35,669 nucleotides of DNA. Origin: Alistipes sp. GTDB lineage: Bacteria > Bacteroidota > Bacteroidia > Bacteroidales > Rikenellaceae. Positions 1 to 8,464 of the stretch are shown here, in pieces (positions within the stretch are counted from its first letter, which is position 1; each line of letters begins with the position of its first letter). Under the pieces are notes generated by a model. That model ran no database searches, had not been told where the DNA came from, and saw nothing but the letters and a program-made list of their open reading frames with translations. The stretch spans positions 49,290-84,958 of the forward strand of contig JAHZDG010000009.1 of NCBI GenBank assembly GCA_019422485.1. Reading direction: 5' to 3'. The position numbers and the translations under genes were made by a program.

Positions 1-1948
1 CAAAGGATATGACCTGATGCCCTACCTGCCGTTCATTCTTTATGAAATCGGCAGCTTCGGGAACGTACTCGACTACCACTACGGCGCCGACATGACGCCC
101 GAATTCAAGGATACGATCGACCGGGTTCGCTTCGACTTCGACGAAGTGAAGGCCGAACTCTTCCTGGAACGCTTTACGCAGACGTTCACCGAATGGTGTA
201 ACAAACAGGGCATTCAGTCGCGTGCACAGGGGTATGGCCGCGGTTTCTTCCCGCTGGACAGCAGCATGCACCTCGATATTCCCGAAGGCGAATCGTGGAC
301 GACCAACTACCTCCAACACCGCATCGGGGAAGAGATGGGTTACGAAGACTATCGCCGGGGCCGTGCCTACACGATGGTGAACAAATTCGTCACCTCGGGG
401 GCTCACATGGCCGGCAAACGGTGGATCAGCTGCGAAGAGATGACCAATACCTACCGGGTCTTCAACGCCACGCTGGAATTCCTGAAACTGGGTTCCGACA
501 TGAACGCCATGACCGGGATCACCCACTCGATCTGGCACGGATTCAACTACAACGCCCCGAACTTCGAATTCCCGGGATGGATCGTTTACGGGGGCTTCTA
601 CAACGAACGCAACAACTGGTGGCCCTATTTCCACCTGTTGAACGAATACCGGGCCCGTCTGAGCTCGATCCTGACCAACGCCGAAATGTTCGCCGACATC
701 GCCGTCATGCCGCCTGTCTACGACATGTGGACCACCATGGGCGTACAACAGGAACCCTTCCCCAGCGACCTCAATGTCCGTTACTATTCGTTCGTTTGGG
801 AAGCCCTCTGCAAAAACGGGAACGCTTCGGACTACATCTCCGAACGCGTGATCCAAGCCGCCGAAGTCAAGAACGGCTGGCTGGTTTACGGCACCCGCCG
901 TTACCGCACGCTGATTCTGGTCGCCGTCGAACGCATGTATCCGGCTACGCTGGCCAAACTGTATGAATTCGCTTCGGCTGGCGGTACCGTCATCAGCATC
1001 GAAAAAGAACCCAGCATGTCGCTGGGTCTGGCCGACCACGTCGCTCACGACGCCGAAGTTAAGGAATGGGTGACCAAACTGAAAGCGCTGCCGGGCCGTT
1101 ACCACGTCATCGCCAAACCCGAAGACGACGATTTCATGGCCTGGATGCCGGGCGTACAGGAAAAATTCGACCTGAAACCTTACCTGACGTTCAGCGAACC
1201 CGACCTGTATATGATGCAGACCCGCTATCGGACCGACGACGGCAGTCAGATCATCTTCCTGACCAACACCCACCTGCACAACAGCCACCGCACCCGCATC
1301 ACCTTCTCCAAAGAGCTGACGCAAGGTCGCTATGCCTGGGTATGGGAACCGCAAACGGGCGAAAAATATCGTTTGCCGCTGACCGACGGTCATGCCGATT
1401 TCGATCTGGGTCCGGCCGAAGCGCTGCTGATCGTCTTCAATAAAGAGTCCAAAGGGACCAACTGGAATCCGCTGCCCGCTTCGGCTCCCAACGCCGAACA
1501 GATCGGTCCCTGGAAAGTCGAACTGCGCAACAGCCTCAGCGGTGAGACGATCAACATCGAAATGGACGAACTCAAGGACCTCAAAGAAACCGAATACGTT
1601 TCCTTCACCGGAACGGCCATTTACCGCGCATCGTTCGACGTGAACGATCCGGCCGCCCGCACGGTACTGAACTTAGGGAAAGTCTTCGGGGTCGCCGAAC
1701 TGAAGATCAACGGAGAGGATTGCGGCGTAAGATGGTATGGCCGTCGTCTCTACGACATCGCTTCCCACCTGCGTCAAGGTCGGAACGAGATCGAAGTGAG
1801 CGTCACGACCACCATGGGGAACTACATCCAGAAAGAGATGCTCGACAACGAACAGGGTCAACGCCTGACCAACCGTCCGGGCCGTCCGCAGCCGGTACAA
1901 TCGCTGGGTCTGGCCGGACCGGTGACGCTGTATTCCCGTAAGGGCTAA
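1..1948 (+). CDS. GH106-like alpha-L-rhamnosidase, 5' end outside window
   Basis: The reading frame is open from base 2 (K-G-Y-D-L-M-P-Y-L-P) and runs off the left edge, so only about 649 C-terminal residues are seen; full-length GH106 enzymes are usually near 1000-1100 residues. The G-Y-D-L-x-P-Y-L-P segment, the W-x-S-C-E-E-M region, the H-G-F-N-Y-N / P-G-W-I-V-Y-G-G segment and a C-terminal galactose-binding-like beta-sandwich (about the last 150 residues, with L-N-L-G-K-V, V-x-I/L-N-G-x-x-C-G-V-x-W and G-x-N-x-I-E-V) match my memory of GH106 proteins. The family removes alpha-linked L-rhamnose, typically from rhamnogalacturonan, in the periplasm or at the cell surface; the signal peptide would lie outside the window. 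The GH28 gene starts 112 nt downstream on the same strand, suggesting one pectin-directed operon. Family assignment is from pattern recognition only; activity is inferred. Confidence 0.82.
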   Translation, partial: KGYDLMPYLPFILYEIGSFGNVLDYHYGADMTPEFKDTIDRVRFDFDEVKAELFLERFTQTFTEWCNKQGIQSRAQGYGRGFFPLDSSMHLDIPEGESWTTNYLQHRIGEEMGYEDYRRGRAYTMVNKFVTSGAHMAGKRWISCEEMTNTYRVFNATLEFLKLGSDMNAMTGITHSIWHGFNYNAPNFEFPGWIVYGGFYNERNNWWPYFHLLNEYRARLSSILTNAEMFADIAVMPPVYDMWTTMGVQQEPFPSDLNVRYYSFVWEALCKNGNASDYISERVIQAAEVKNGWLVYGTRRYRTLILVAVERMYPATLAKLYEFASAGGTVISIEKEPSMSLGLADHVAHDAEVKEWVTKLKALPGRYHVIAKPEDDDFMAWMPGVQEKFDLKPYLTFSEPDLYMMQTRYRTDDGSQIIFLTNTHLHNSHRTRITFSKELTQGRYAWVWEPQTGEKYRLPLTDGHADFDLGPAEALLIVFNKESKGTNWNPLPASAPNAEQIGPWKVELRNSLSGETINIEMDELKDLKETEYVSFTGTAIYRASFDVNDPAARTVLNLGKVFGVAELKINGEDCGVRWYGRRLYDIASHLRQGRNEIEVSVTTTMGNYIQKEMLDNEQGQRLTNRPGRPQPVQSLGLAGPVTLYSRKG

Positions 1949-1950
1949 TA

Positions 1951-1983
1951 CCGAGTGAGGAACGGGATGTCCCGGTCACCCGG
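1951..1983 (+). other. Intercistronic stem-loop between GH106 and GH28
   Basis: Directly after the GH106 stop codon, CCGAGTGA (1951-1958) pairs with TCACCCGG (1976-1983) with one mismatch, and an inner CGGG/CCCG stem (1963-1966/1971-1974) closes the loop. No T-run follows, so it is not a classic intrinsic terminator. It could be an RNA processing or 3'-end-stabilising element in a shared transcript. Function is inference. Confidence 0.4.
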
Positions 1984-2060
1984 CGAACATCTCCTCCCCG
2001 CTCCACAAACAGAAGAAACAACCAAAACAAATAATTATTATACTAAACAACCAAACAACC

Positions 2061-3548
2061 ATGAGAACGACAAAAACTTTCCTTTTCTCGCTGCTTCTGG
2101 TGATTTTCGCCACGGTGGCCCAGGCCAAGGATTACAATGCCTCTTACTTCGGCATCAAGTCCAACGGGACCACCCTGAACACCACCTCGATCCAAGCCGC
2201 CATCGACTACATCCACGCTCAGGGCGGGGGCCGTCTGGTCTTCTACGTAGGCCGTTACCTGACCGGTAGCGTTCACCTGAAATCGAACGTAACGATCCAC
2301 CTGAACGAAGGGGCCGTAATCGTAGGCTCGACCAACCCGTACGACTATGACACGGTCTTCAATGCCAGCTCTCAGGCCCTGATCGGCGCCCTGAACTGCG
2401 AAAACATCGGGATTACCGGTAAAGGGGTGATCGACGGCCAGGGTCGCGAAATGTCCTACAACCGCATCGACCTGATCCAGAAAGGCCTGATCAAAGACGA
2501 TCTCAAATATGACCGTCCGACGATCCGTCCGACGCTGGTTTACCTGCGTGGTTGCAAAAACGTCACCATCGACGGGATCATGCTCAAAAACTCGGCTTTC
2601 TGGGTACAGATCTACGACCAGTGCGACCAGATGACGGTCAACAACATCACCGTAGACAGCAAAGCCTACTGGAATAACGACGGGATCGACATCGTTGACT
2701 GCCGCAACTTCAAACTGACCAACTCGTTCATCGACGCTACGGACGACGCCATCTGCCTCAAATCGCACGATCACCGTCAGATGTGCGAAAACGTGGAAAT
2801 CCGCAACAACGTAGCCCGCTCGAGCGCCAGCGGTATCAAATTCGGTACCGTATCGGCCGGTGGTTACAAGAACGTGAAGATCATCAACAACAAGGTATAC
2901 GACACCTATCGTTCGGCCATCACCATCGCTACGCCTGACGGTGGTCATGTAGAAAACATCCTGGTGGACAGCCTCTACGCCTACAACACCGGTAACGCCA
3001 TCTATCTGCGCATCGGCAAACGTTGGTTGGGCGACCGTCCCGTAGGTACGATGAAAAACGTGACGATCCAGAACATGTACTGCGAAATTCCGCTCGAAAA
3101 ACCTGACAAAGGTTACGACTACGAAGGTCCGATCGAAGACCTGCCGCGCAACACCTCACCGGCCAGCATCGTAGGTCTGGAAGGTCATGACATCGAAAAC
3201 GTTACCCTGCGCAACATCGAACTGGTTTACCCGGGCGGCGGCAATCCCGACTATGCTTACCGTGGTCTGAAACCGGCCGATCTGGACGGCATCCCCGAAA
3301 TGGAAGCTGCTTATCCCGAATTCTCTCAATTCAAAGAACTGCCTGCATGGGGCTTCTATGTACGCCATGCCAAAGGGGTATCGTTCGACAACATCACCCT
3401 GCGTGCTGAAAAACGCGACTATCGTCCGGCCATCGTTCTCCAACAAGTGGACGATGTTACGCTCGAAAACATGAAATACATCGAACCGGGTGGTGGCAAA
3501 AAACAGGTTCACACCTACAAAGCTACCAACGTATCGATCAAGAAATAA
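2061..3548 (+). CDS. GH28 family (polygalacturonase-like) secreted glycoside hydrolase
   Basis: The 495-residue protein opens with a Sec signal peptide (M-R-T-T-K-T-F-L-F-S-L-L-L... cleaved near A-Q-A). Pectate-lyase-fold features follow: S-I-Q-A-A-I-D-Y near residue 50, then repeated beta-helix turns of the type N-V-T-I / N-I-x-x-x-N. GH28 acidic residues can be placed in N-N-D-G-I-D (Asp207) and the D-D pair (Asp228/Asp229). The classical G-H-G motif is replaced by S-A-S-G-I-K-F-G-T around residue 257, as in divergent GH28-like proteins that act on rhamnogalacturonan or exo-type pectin substrates. Likely role: hydrolysis of galacturonic-acid linkages in the periplasm, working with the upstream rhamnosidase-like enzyme. 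The leader (2005-2060) is A/C-rich without a Shine-Dalgarno site, usual for Bacteroidetes. Exact substrate is not deducible. Confidence 0.85.
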   Translation: MRTTKTFLFSLLLVIFATVAQAKDYNASYFGIKSNGTTLNTTSIQAAIDYIHAQGGGRLVFYVGRYLTGSVHLKSNVTIHLNEGAVIVGSTNPYDYDTVFNASSQALIGALNCENIGITGKGVIDGQGREMSYNRIDLIQKGLIKDDLKYDRPTIRPTLVYLRGCKNVTIDGIMLKNSAFWVQIYDQCDQMTVNNITVDSKAYWNNDGIDIVDCRNFKLTNSFIDATDDAICLKSHDHRQMCENVEIRNNVARSSASGIKFGTVSAGGYKNVKIINNKVYDTYRSAITIATPDGGHVENILVDSLYAYNTGNAIYLRIGKRWLGDRPVGTMKNVTIQNMYCEIPLEKPDKGYDYEGPIEDLPRNTSPASIVGLEGHDIENVTLRNIELVYPGGGNPDYAYRGLKPADLDGIPEMEAAYPEFSQFKELPAWGFYVRHAKGVSFDNITLRAEKRDYRPAIVLQQVDDVTLENMKYIEPGGGKKQVHTYKATNVSIKK

Positions 3549-3563
3549 TCGGTTCGTTTCCAC

Positions 3564-3598
3564 AAAAAAACCTGGCGCCGCAAGCGTCAGGTTTTTTT
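3564..3598. terminator. Bidirectional intrinsic terminator
   Basis: AACCTGGCGC / GCGTCAGGTT form a stem around the loop CGCAA with one G-T pair. It is flanked by A7 on the left and T7 on the right, so it can end both the GH28 transcript (+) and the convergent dehydrogenase transcript (-). Confidence 0.85.
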
Positions 3599-3660
3599 AT
3601 GGCTGCAAAGGCCGCGGATTCGGCCTGTTTGGCTGTTCCCGTTAGGGTTTTCCGTACCGT

Positions 3661-4662
3661 TTACTGTCCGAGGCGCACCTCGTTCACCAACGGTTTTCCC
3701 TGCTCGAAATCGAGCATATTCTGGAGTGTCGTATGGGCAATGTTATCGAGCGCTTCCCGCGTAGAGAAGGCCTGTTGCGAGGTTACAATCACGTTATTGA
3801 AAGACAACAGACGCGCTAAAACATCGTCACCCATAATCCGGTCCGAGGTATCTTCATAAAAATAAGCCGCCTCTTCTTCATAGACATCCAACCCGGCCGC
3901 CCCGATTTTCTTCGTTTTCAGCCCTTCGATCAGGTCCGCTGTACGGATCAGCTGTCCACGGCCGGTATTGATCAACATCACCCCCGGTTTCATCCGGGCA
4001 ATGGCTTCGGCATCGATCATATGACGCGTCTGGTCGGTCAACGGGCAATGGAGGGTAATGATATCCGAGCGGGCATACAGTTCCTCCAAAGAGGTGTAAG
4101 TAATGCCCTCGGCATCCGCAAAGGCCTCGTCGGGATAAAGATCATTGGCCAGTACCGTCATGCCGAATCCCCGCAGGATATGGATCAATACCCGCGCGAT
4201 TTTGCCGGTTCCAATCACCCCGACGGTCTTACCGTACATATCGAACCCCAGTAGTCCATGCAACGAGAAGTTCCCGTCCCGTGTCCGCCAAACGGCCCGA
4301 TAAGTTTTCCGATTCAGGGCCAGCATCAAGGTTACCGCATATTCGGCTACGGCATGGGGCGAATAGGCCGGCACCCTCACCACCGGGATTCCATACTGTG
4401 CCGCAGCCTTGAGATCGACATTATTAAATCCCGCACACCGCAGGGCGATCAGTTTCACCCCTTCTTCCGCCAATCCGCGGATAGTCTCAGCATCGGCCGT
4501 ATCATTCACGAAAATACAAACGATCTGGGCACCTCGGGCCAACGCCACATTTTCCCGATTCAAATGACTGGCCTGAAACACCAGTTCCAACCCGTACTCC
4601 CGATTGACCTGTTCGAACGACTCCTGATCATAAGGCTGCGTTCCGAAAAAGACCGCTTTCAT
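3661..4662 (-). CDS. D-lactate dehydrogenase-like 2-hydroxyacid dehydrogenase, catalytic His replaced
   Basis: The 333-residue protein has the full two-domain D-2-hydroxyacid dehydrogenase layout: N-terminal catalytic half-domain, Rossmann NAD domain from about 100 to 300 with G-V-I-G-T-G-K-I-A (148-156) and Asp174 of N-D-L-Y-P, then a C-terminal return. It aligns by eye with LdhA/fermentative D-LDH along its whole length. Arg235 (I-N-T-G-R-G) and Glu264 sit at the usual catalytic positions. The general acid His of the T-S/G-H-Q-A-F motif is Gln296 here (S-Q-Q-A-F-S; codon CAA, plus-strand 3775-3777). Pyruvate/D-lactate interconversion is therefore the family role but may be impaired or altered. 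It lies 81 nt downstream of the sugar porter gene on the same strand, so the two may be co-transcribed. Confidence 0.85.
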   Translation of the reverse strand: MKAVFFGTQPYDQESFEQVNREYGLELVFQASHLNRENVALARGAQIVCIFVNDTADAETIRGLAEEGVKLIALRCAGFNNVDLKAAAQYGIPVVRVPAYSPHAVAEYAVTLMLALNRKTYRAVWRTRDGNFSLHGLLGFDMYGKTVGVIGTGKIARVLIHILRGFGMTVLANDLYPDEAFADAEGITYTSLEELYARSDIITLHCPLTDQTRHMIDAEAIARMKPGVMLINTGRGQLIRTADLIEGLKTKKIGAAGLDVYEEEAAYFYEDTSDRIMGDDVLARLLSFNNVIVTSQQAFSTREALDNIAHTTLQNMLDFEQGKPLVNEVRLGQ

Positions 4663-4730
4663 TGTTTACTTCTTCTTTTATTACCATGAACGTCTCCCCT
4701 GAGAAGTTTCGATTATCCCTCAAAATACAG

Positions 4731-4740
4731 GGAACGTTCC
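4731..4740. promoter_or_regulatory. 10-bp perfect palindrome upstream of the dehydrogenase gene
   Basis: GGAACGTTCC is a perfect palindrome about 70 nt upstream of the dehydrogenase start and just after the porter stop codon. It could be an operator half-site pair, but a 10-bp palindrome can arise by chance; no second copy was noticed nearby. Confidence 0.2.
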
Positions 4741-4743
4741 TAT

Positions 4744-6156
4744 TTAACGGTTACCGGGTGTATCGTTCGTTGAGCGACGCACCCATTTTTGTTCGATCGC
4801 TTCCAGCGACTCCCCTTTGGTCTCAGGCAGCCGCCGCCACAAGAACCCATACCCGGCCAAACAGATTCCACCGTAAAGCCAGAAGGTTCCCGACGCCTGC
4901 AAGGCGTGATTCAGGATCGGGAAGGTATAGGTCAGGACGAAACAGGCACCCCACAAAAAGAAAGTCGACATCGCCATGGCGGCCCCCCGCACCCGATTGG
5001 GGAAAATCTCCGCCAACAACACCCAGGTCACCGGAGCCAGGGTCATGGCATAGCAGGCAATCGCCGCCACCACCAGAGCCAATACGGCCCATCCGCTCAC
5101 CTGGAAATAGTAGCAGGCGCCCATGCAGAGGTAGATCACAGCCAGACCTCCGGCCCCGATCAACATCAGCGCCCGGCGGCCCAACCGATCGACCGTATAC
5201 ATTCCCACGAAGGTGAAAATCAGGTTGGTTACCCCCGTCACCACGATATTGAGCAGAATATCCGATACCTCGTAGCCGGCCGCCGCAAAGACCTCTTGGG
5301 CATAATTGAAAATGACGTTGATTCCGCACCACTGCTGGAAGACCGCAATCACAATTCCCAATCCCAATACGAAACGCAATTCGGGAGCAAAAAGTGTTCG
5401 GAAACTGCTTTTCGTCTGTTTTTTCAGGCTATGTTCGATCTCCTCGAGCTGTTTCTGGGCATAATCCTGCCCGCCCACTCGCAGCAAGACTTTTCCCGTT
5501 TCTTCGTTCCGGCCTCGGGCAGCCAACCAGCGCGGACTTTCGGGGATCATAAACATCCCGGCAAAAAAGAGCGCCGCCGGCAGGGTTTCGGCCCAGAACA
5601 TCCATCGCCACCCCATCTGTCCATTCCAGCTGGACAAAATATCGGTTTGTGCGGTCACCGGATCGGCAATGAGCCAGTTGGAGATCTGAGCGGCCAGAAT
5701 CCCCACCACAATCGTCAGTTGGTTGATCGACACGAACCGCCCCCGAATATCGGGCGGCGAGACCTCTGCAATATACATCGGCGACAGATTGGAGGCGATG
5801 CCGATACCGATACCGCCCAGCAAACGATAGATGATAAATCCATCCAAATGGTTCACGGCTCCGGTACCCACCGCCGACACCGTAAAGAGCACCGCTGCAC
5901 CCAGTAACAACTTTTTCCGGCCGTAGCGGTCACTGAGCAACCCCGACAACCCGGCCCCCAACAGGCAGCCGATCAAGGCACTGGCCATAGCCCAGCCTTG
6001 CAGATGCGGATTTCCGGTGATTCCGAAAAACACTTCATAAAAAGGTTTGGCTCCGCCGATGACCACATAGTCGTAACCGAACAGAAGCCCGCCCATCGCC
6101 GATATAAAGGTGATGGACAGCAGATAAGCCGTGTGATAACGGTGTGGTGTTGTCAT
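4744..6156 (-). CDS. MFS sugar porter (sugar:H+ symporter, XylE-like)
   Basis: From the chosen ATG at 6156 the protein has 470 residues, the normal size of the sugar porter family; longer in-frame starts upstream lack membrane-protein character, and AGGAG lies immediately before this ATG. Family signatures are present in order: G-G-L-L-F-G-Y-D in TM1, D-R-Y-G-R-K-K after TM2, the R-G-R segment after TM4, P-E-S-P-R-W-L before the central loop, F-Q-Q-W-C-G-I-N in TM7, D-R-L-G-R-R-A and P-E-T-K-G at the C-terminus. About 12 hydrophobic segments can be counted. It should import a monosaccharide across the inner membrane by proton symport; xylose, arabinose, glucose and galactose are all possible. 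The sugar cannot be told from sequence alone. Confidence 0.9.
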   Translation of the reverse strand: MTTPHRYHTAYLLSITFISAMGGLLFGYDYVVIGGAKPFYEVFFGITGNPHLQGWAMASALIGCLLGAGLSGLLSDRYGRKKLLLGAAVLFTVSAVGTGAVNHLDGFIIYRLLGGIGIGIASNLSPMYIAEVSPPDIRGRFVSINQLTIVVGILAAQISNWLIADPVTAQTDILSSWNGQMGWRWMFWAETLPAALFFAGMFMIPESPRWLAARGRNEETGKVLLRVGGQDYAQKQLEEIEHSLKKQTKSSFRTLFAPELRFVLGLGIVIAVFQQWCGINVIFNYAQEVFAAAGYEVSDILLNIVVTGVTNLIFTFVGMYTVDRLGRRALMLIGAGGLAVIYLCMGACYYFQVSGWAVLALVVAAIACYAMTLAPVTWVLLAEIFPNRVRGAAMAMSTFFLWGACFVLTYTFPILNHALQASGTFWLYGGICLAGYGFLWRRLPETKGESLEAIEQKWVRRSTNDTPGNR

Positions 6157-6480
6157 ACTCCTTTCTTTTTGTCGCTCTCTCCGGCTCCGTCTGTTGAGCC
6201 CGCTCACAAGCCGCATCGGAAGCAGAGACAGCGATCTTTTCCCATAAATATGCGCTCTTAACAAATTTACCAAATTTTCCCGTTTACCCGCCTGCGACGT
6301 ACGATTTTCCCCATTGTAGGCCCTTTTAAACAAACCTTCCACCTTTACACCCTCACAATCCGGGGCCTGAACCTGGGCACCGCCGCAACATCCGGTTTGC
6401 AAATCCCCACAGGAATCGCTATCTTGGACAACCGTTTCGACATCCGGCCCCGTCCGAAGAGTTTCTCGAACGTCTGCTCC
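6157..6480. other. Divergent intergenic region, porter / ccsA-like
   Basis: This stretch separates the divergent sugar porter and cytochrome c assembly genes. It holds a minus-strand -7 element (6262-6269) and otherwise no protein-like reading frame, repeat or terminator I can support. An in-frame ATG at 6397 could extend the downstream gene, but the added residues look non-conserved. Confidence 0.5.
6262..6269 (-). promoter_or_regulatory. Bacteroidetes-type -7 element for the sugar porter
   Basis: The minus strand reads TAAATTTG, a perfect match to TAnnTTTG, about 105 nt upstream of the porter ATG. No clear TTG -33 element at the expected spacing was found, so the call is moderate. Confidence 0.45.
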
Positions 6481-8229
6481 ATGATGAAGCCACATTCCCG
6501 TCTCTTTTCGTTACCGGGTTGTATCAACCCCAACTGTTCTTACTCCAGCAACCGGAGTCGCCTCCCTTTTTCATGGAAAATCAGGTTCTGCATGCTGATC
6601 GGCCTCTGGATCCTCGCTCTGCAGCCGCTTTTTGCCGCCACCAGGGTGCAACCACCCCTCGACATTCCCGTCGAAACGGCCGACCATTTCGGGAGTTTGT
6701 GGGTCAAAGCCTCATCGGGCCGCATTCAACCCGTCGACACCTACAGTTCAGAGCTGTTGCGCAAAATCTACCACCGCGACCATTACGGCTCCCTGAACGC
6801 CAATCAAATGGTGCTGCAATGGCTCTGCGATCCGGAATTCTGGAAACAGGTTCCACTCATCTATCTGAAAGACGAAACATTACGCAGTCAATTCAGTGAC
6901 GGCCGTTCGCATGCTGCGTTTCACCGCTTTTTCGACGCACAAGGAAACTATCTGCTGGGACCTGAGGTTGAAGCCATCTATGCCCGCCCGCAGGATCAAC
7001 AGAGCCGACACGACAAAGAGGTGCTCAAAACCGACGAGAAGGTCAATATTCTGTTTGCGCTGTTTGAAGGGCGAATGATGCCCCTGTTTCCGACGCATGA
7101 AACCGGGGTATGGGTCTCTCCCGGGCAAGAGCTGAACTTGCCCACCCTTCAGAAACCTGCCTTTTCCGAGTGGTTCACAGCGTTCATGACCGCTCTGCGC
7201 CAGGAACAATCCGCCACCGCCGATTCGCTGATCAACCGGATGGCCCGCTCCCAGACCGCCCACCTCGGGGGGCTGGACCTGAGCGAATCCCGCAAAAAGG
7301 CGGAACTGTTCTACAACCGGGCCGAATTTTTCCGCACCGCATTCCGCGGTTATCTGCTGCTGGGTGCGGCGTTGCTGTTCACTTTCCTGCTTACCCGTGC
7401 CGAATCGTCCCGCCGCCGTCGGATACTGACCCTGCTCTCCTGGGGCGTGTTGGCCTTGTTTCTGTGGCAGAGCGCCGGTATGGGCTGCCGATGGTACCTT
7501 TCCAACCGCCCGCCCTGGACCAACGCCTACGAATCCATGGTCTATGTCAGCTGGGCCACGGTATTGGGAGGTCTGATCTTCTCCCGCCGCTCTCCGCTGA
7601 CCCTGATGCTCGCCACGCTGATGGGCGGCGTCATCCTGTTCGTCTCCAACCTCAACTGGCTCGACCCGCAGATCACCCACCTGATTCCGGTTCTGCGCTC
7701 CCCGTGGCTGATGGTTCACGTATCGGTCATTGTCGCCAGCTACGGATTCTTCGGCATCGGAACCCTCTGCGGCGCCGGTACGCTCATCGGCATTCTGCGC
7801 GGACAGACCCACCGCGAACTGCGTATCGTCGGTGAAACCGCACTGATCATCGGTCTGGCCCTGCTGACCGCCGGCATCTTTTTCGGAGCCATCTGGGCCA
7901 ACGAATCCTGGGGCCGCTACTGGGGGTGGGACCCCAAAGAGACCTGGGCCCTGATCACCATGCTCTACTATGCTTTCGTGCTGCATGCCCGCTATCTGCC
8001 CGCTCTCCACAACGACTACGCATTCGGCATGCTGGCGCTGCTCGGCATATATCCGGTTCTGATGACCTTCTTCGGAGTCAACTACCTGCTCTCAGGCCTC
8101 CATTCCTACGGACACAGCAGCGGCATCTCCTTGGGCGGATTGCTGGCCATGACCCTGCCGGTCGTCGGCCTGATCCTCGCCGCCGGACTCCGATTCCGCC
8201 GCCGTCGCTCTACCCCGCCCCGTCCGTAA
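6481..8229 (+). CDS. CcsA-type cytochrome c biogenesis protein with N-terminal periplasmic domain
   Basis: From the ATG at 6481 the product is about 582 residues (ATGs at 6397 and 6592 are alternatives). A signal/anchor segment (M-L-I-G-L-W-I-L-A-L) is followed by a soluble part with F-G-S-L-W-V-K-A-S-S-G-R-I-Q-P-V-D-T and then several TM helices. The CcsA haem-handling WWD motif is clear (W-G-R-Y-W-G-W-D-P-K-E-T-W-A), with flanking periplasmic His candidates in M-V-H-V-S-V-I-V-A-S-Y-G and G-L-H-S-Y-G. CcsA exports haem and attaches it to apocytochrome c at C-x-x-C-H sites (system II). From memory, related Bacteroidetes proteins carry a ResB/CcsB half at the N-terminus; none is present here and no resB gene is visible nearby. 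No cytochrome c gene is adjacent. Confidence 0.83.
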   Translation: MMKPHSRLFSLPGCINPNCSYSSNRSRLPFSWKIRFCMLIGLWILALQPLFAATRVQPPLDIPVETADHFGSLWVKASSGRIQPVDTYSSELLRKIYHRDHYGSLNANQMVLQWLCDPEFWKQVPLIYLKDETLRSQFSDGRSHAAFHRFFDAQGNYLLGPEVEAIYARPQDQQSRHDKEVLKTDEKVNILFALFEGRMMPLFPTHETGVWVSPGQELNLPTLQKPAFSEWFTAFMTALRQEQSATADSLINRMARSQTAHLGGLDLSESRKKAELFYNRAEFFRTAFRGYLLLGAALLFTFLLTRAESSRRRRILTLLSWGVLALFLWQSAGMGCRWYLSNRPPWTNAYESMVYVSWATVLGGLIFSRRSPLTLMLATLMGGVILFVSNLNWLDPQITHLIPVLRSPWLMVHVSVIVASYGFFGIGTLCGAGTLIGILRGQTHRELRIVGETALIIGLALLTAGIFFGAIWANESWGRYWGWDPKETWALITMLYYAFVLHARYLPALHNDYAFGMLALLGIYPVLMTFFGVNYLLSGLHSYGHSSGISLGGLLAMTLPVVGLILAAGLRFRRRRSTPPRP

Positions 8230-8300
8230 CCGTGCACCCCGTTCCCCCGTTTCCAACTTTCTTTCTTCCTTTTGCGGCATAAATATTCTCGGCCGAAAGG

Positions 8301-8331
8301 TTGATGCTCCGTAATATTATTCGTACATTTG
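8301..8331 (+). promoter_or_regulatory. Bacteroidetes-type promoter of fucI
   Basis: TTG (8301-8303), a 20-nt spacer and TACATTTG (8324-8331) match the Bacteroidetes -33/-7 consensus exactly. A transcript starting near 8338 would have a leader of roughly 125 nt before the fucI ATG. Confidence 0.7.
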
Positions 8332-8464
8332 TTGGATACGGGATCCCCCGCGTTGATCCGGGCTCTTCGGATCTTTCGACGAGCCTTCTGTGGAAAAGAG
8401 CGGAAATCGCACACAAAGGAACAGCCTGGGCGTGAAACCATTAAACTCAAATACCGATTCAGTT

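Noticed and set aside
6157..6495. Upstream extension of the sugar porter frame (about 110 residues)
   Set aside because: It has no membrane or porter similarity, overlaps the promoter-like sequence at 6262-6269 and exceeds family length.
8390..8464. N-terminal extension of fucI
   Set aside because: It lies in the leader after the -33/-7 promoter, and FucI homologues begin close to the ATG at 8465.
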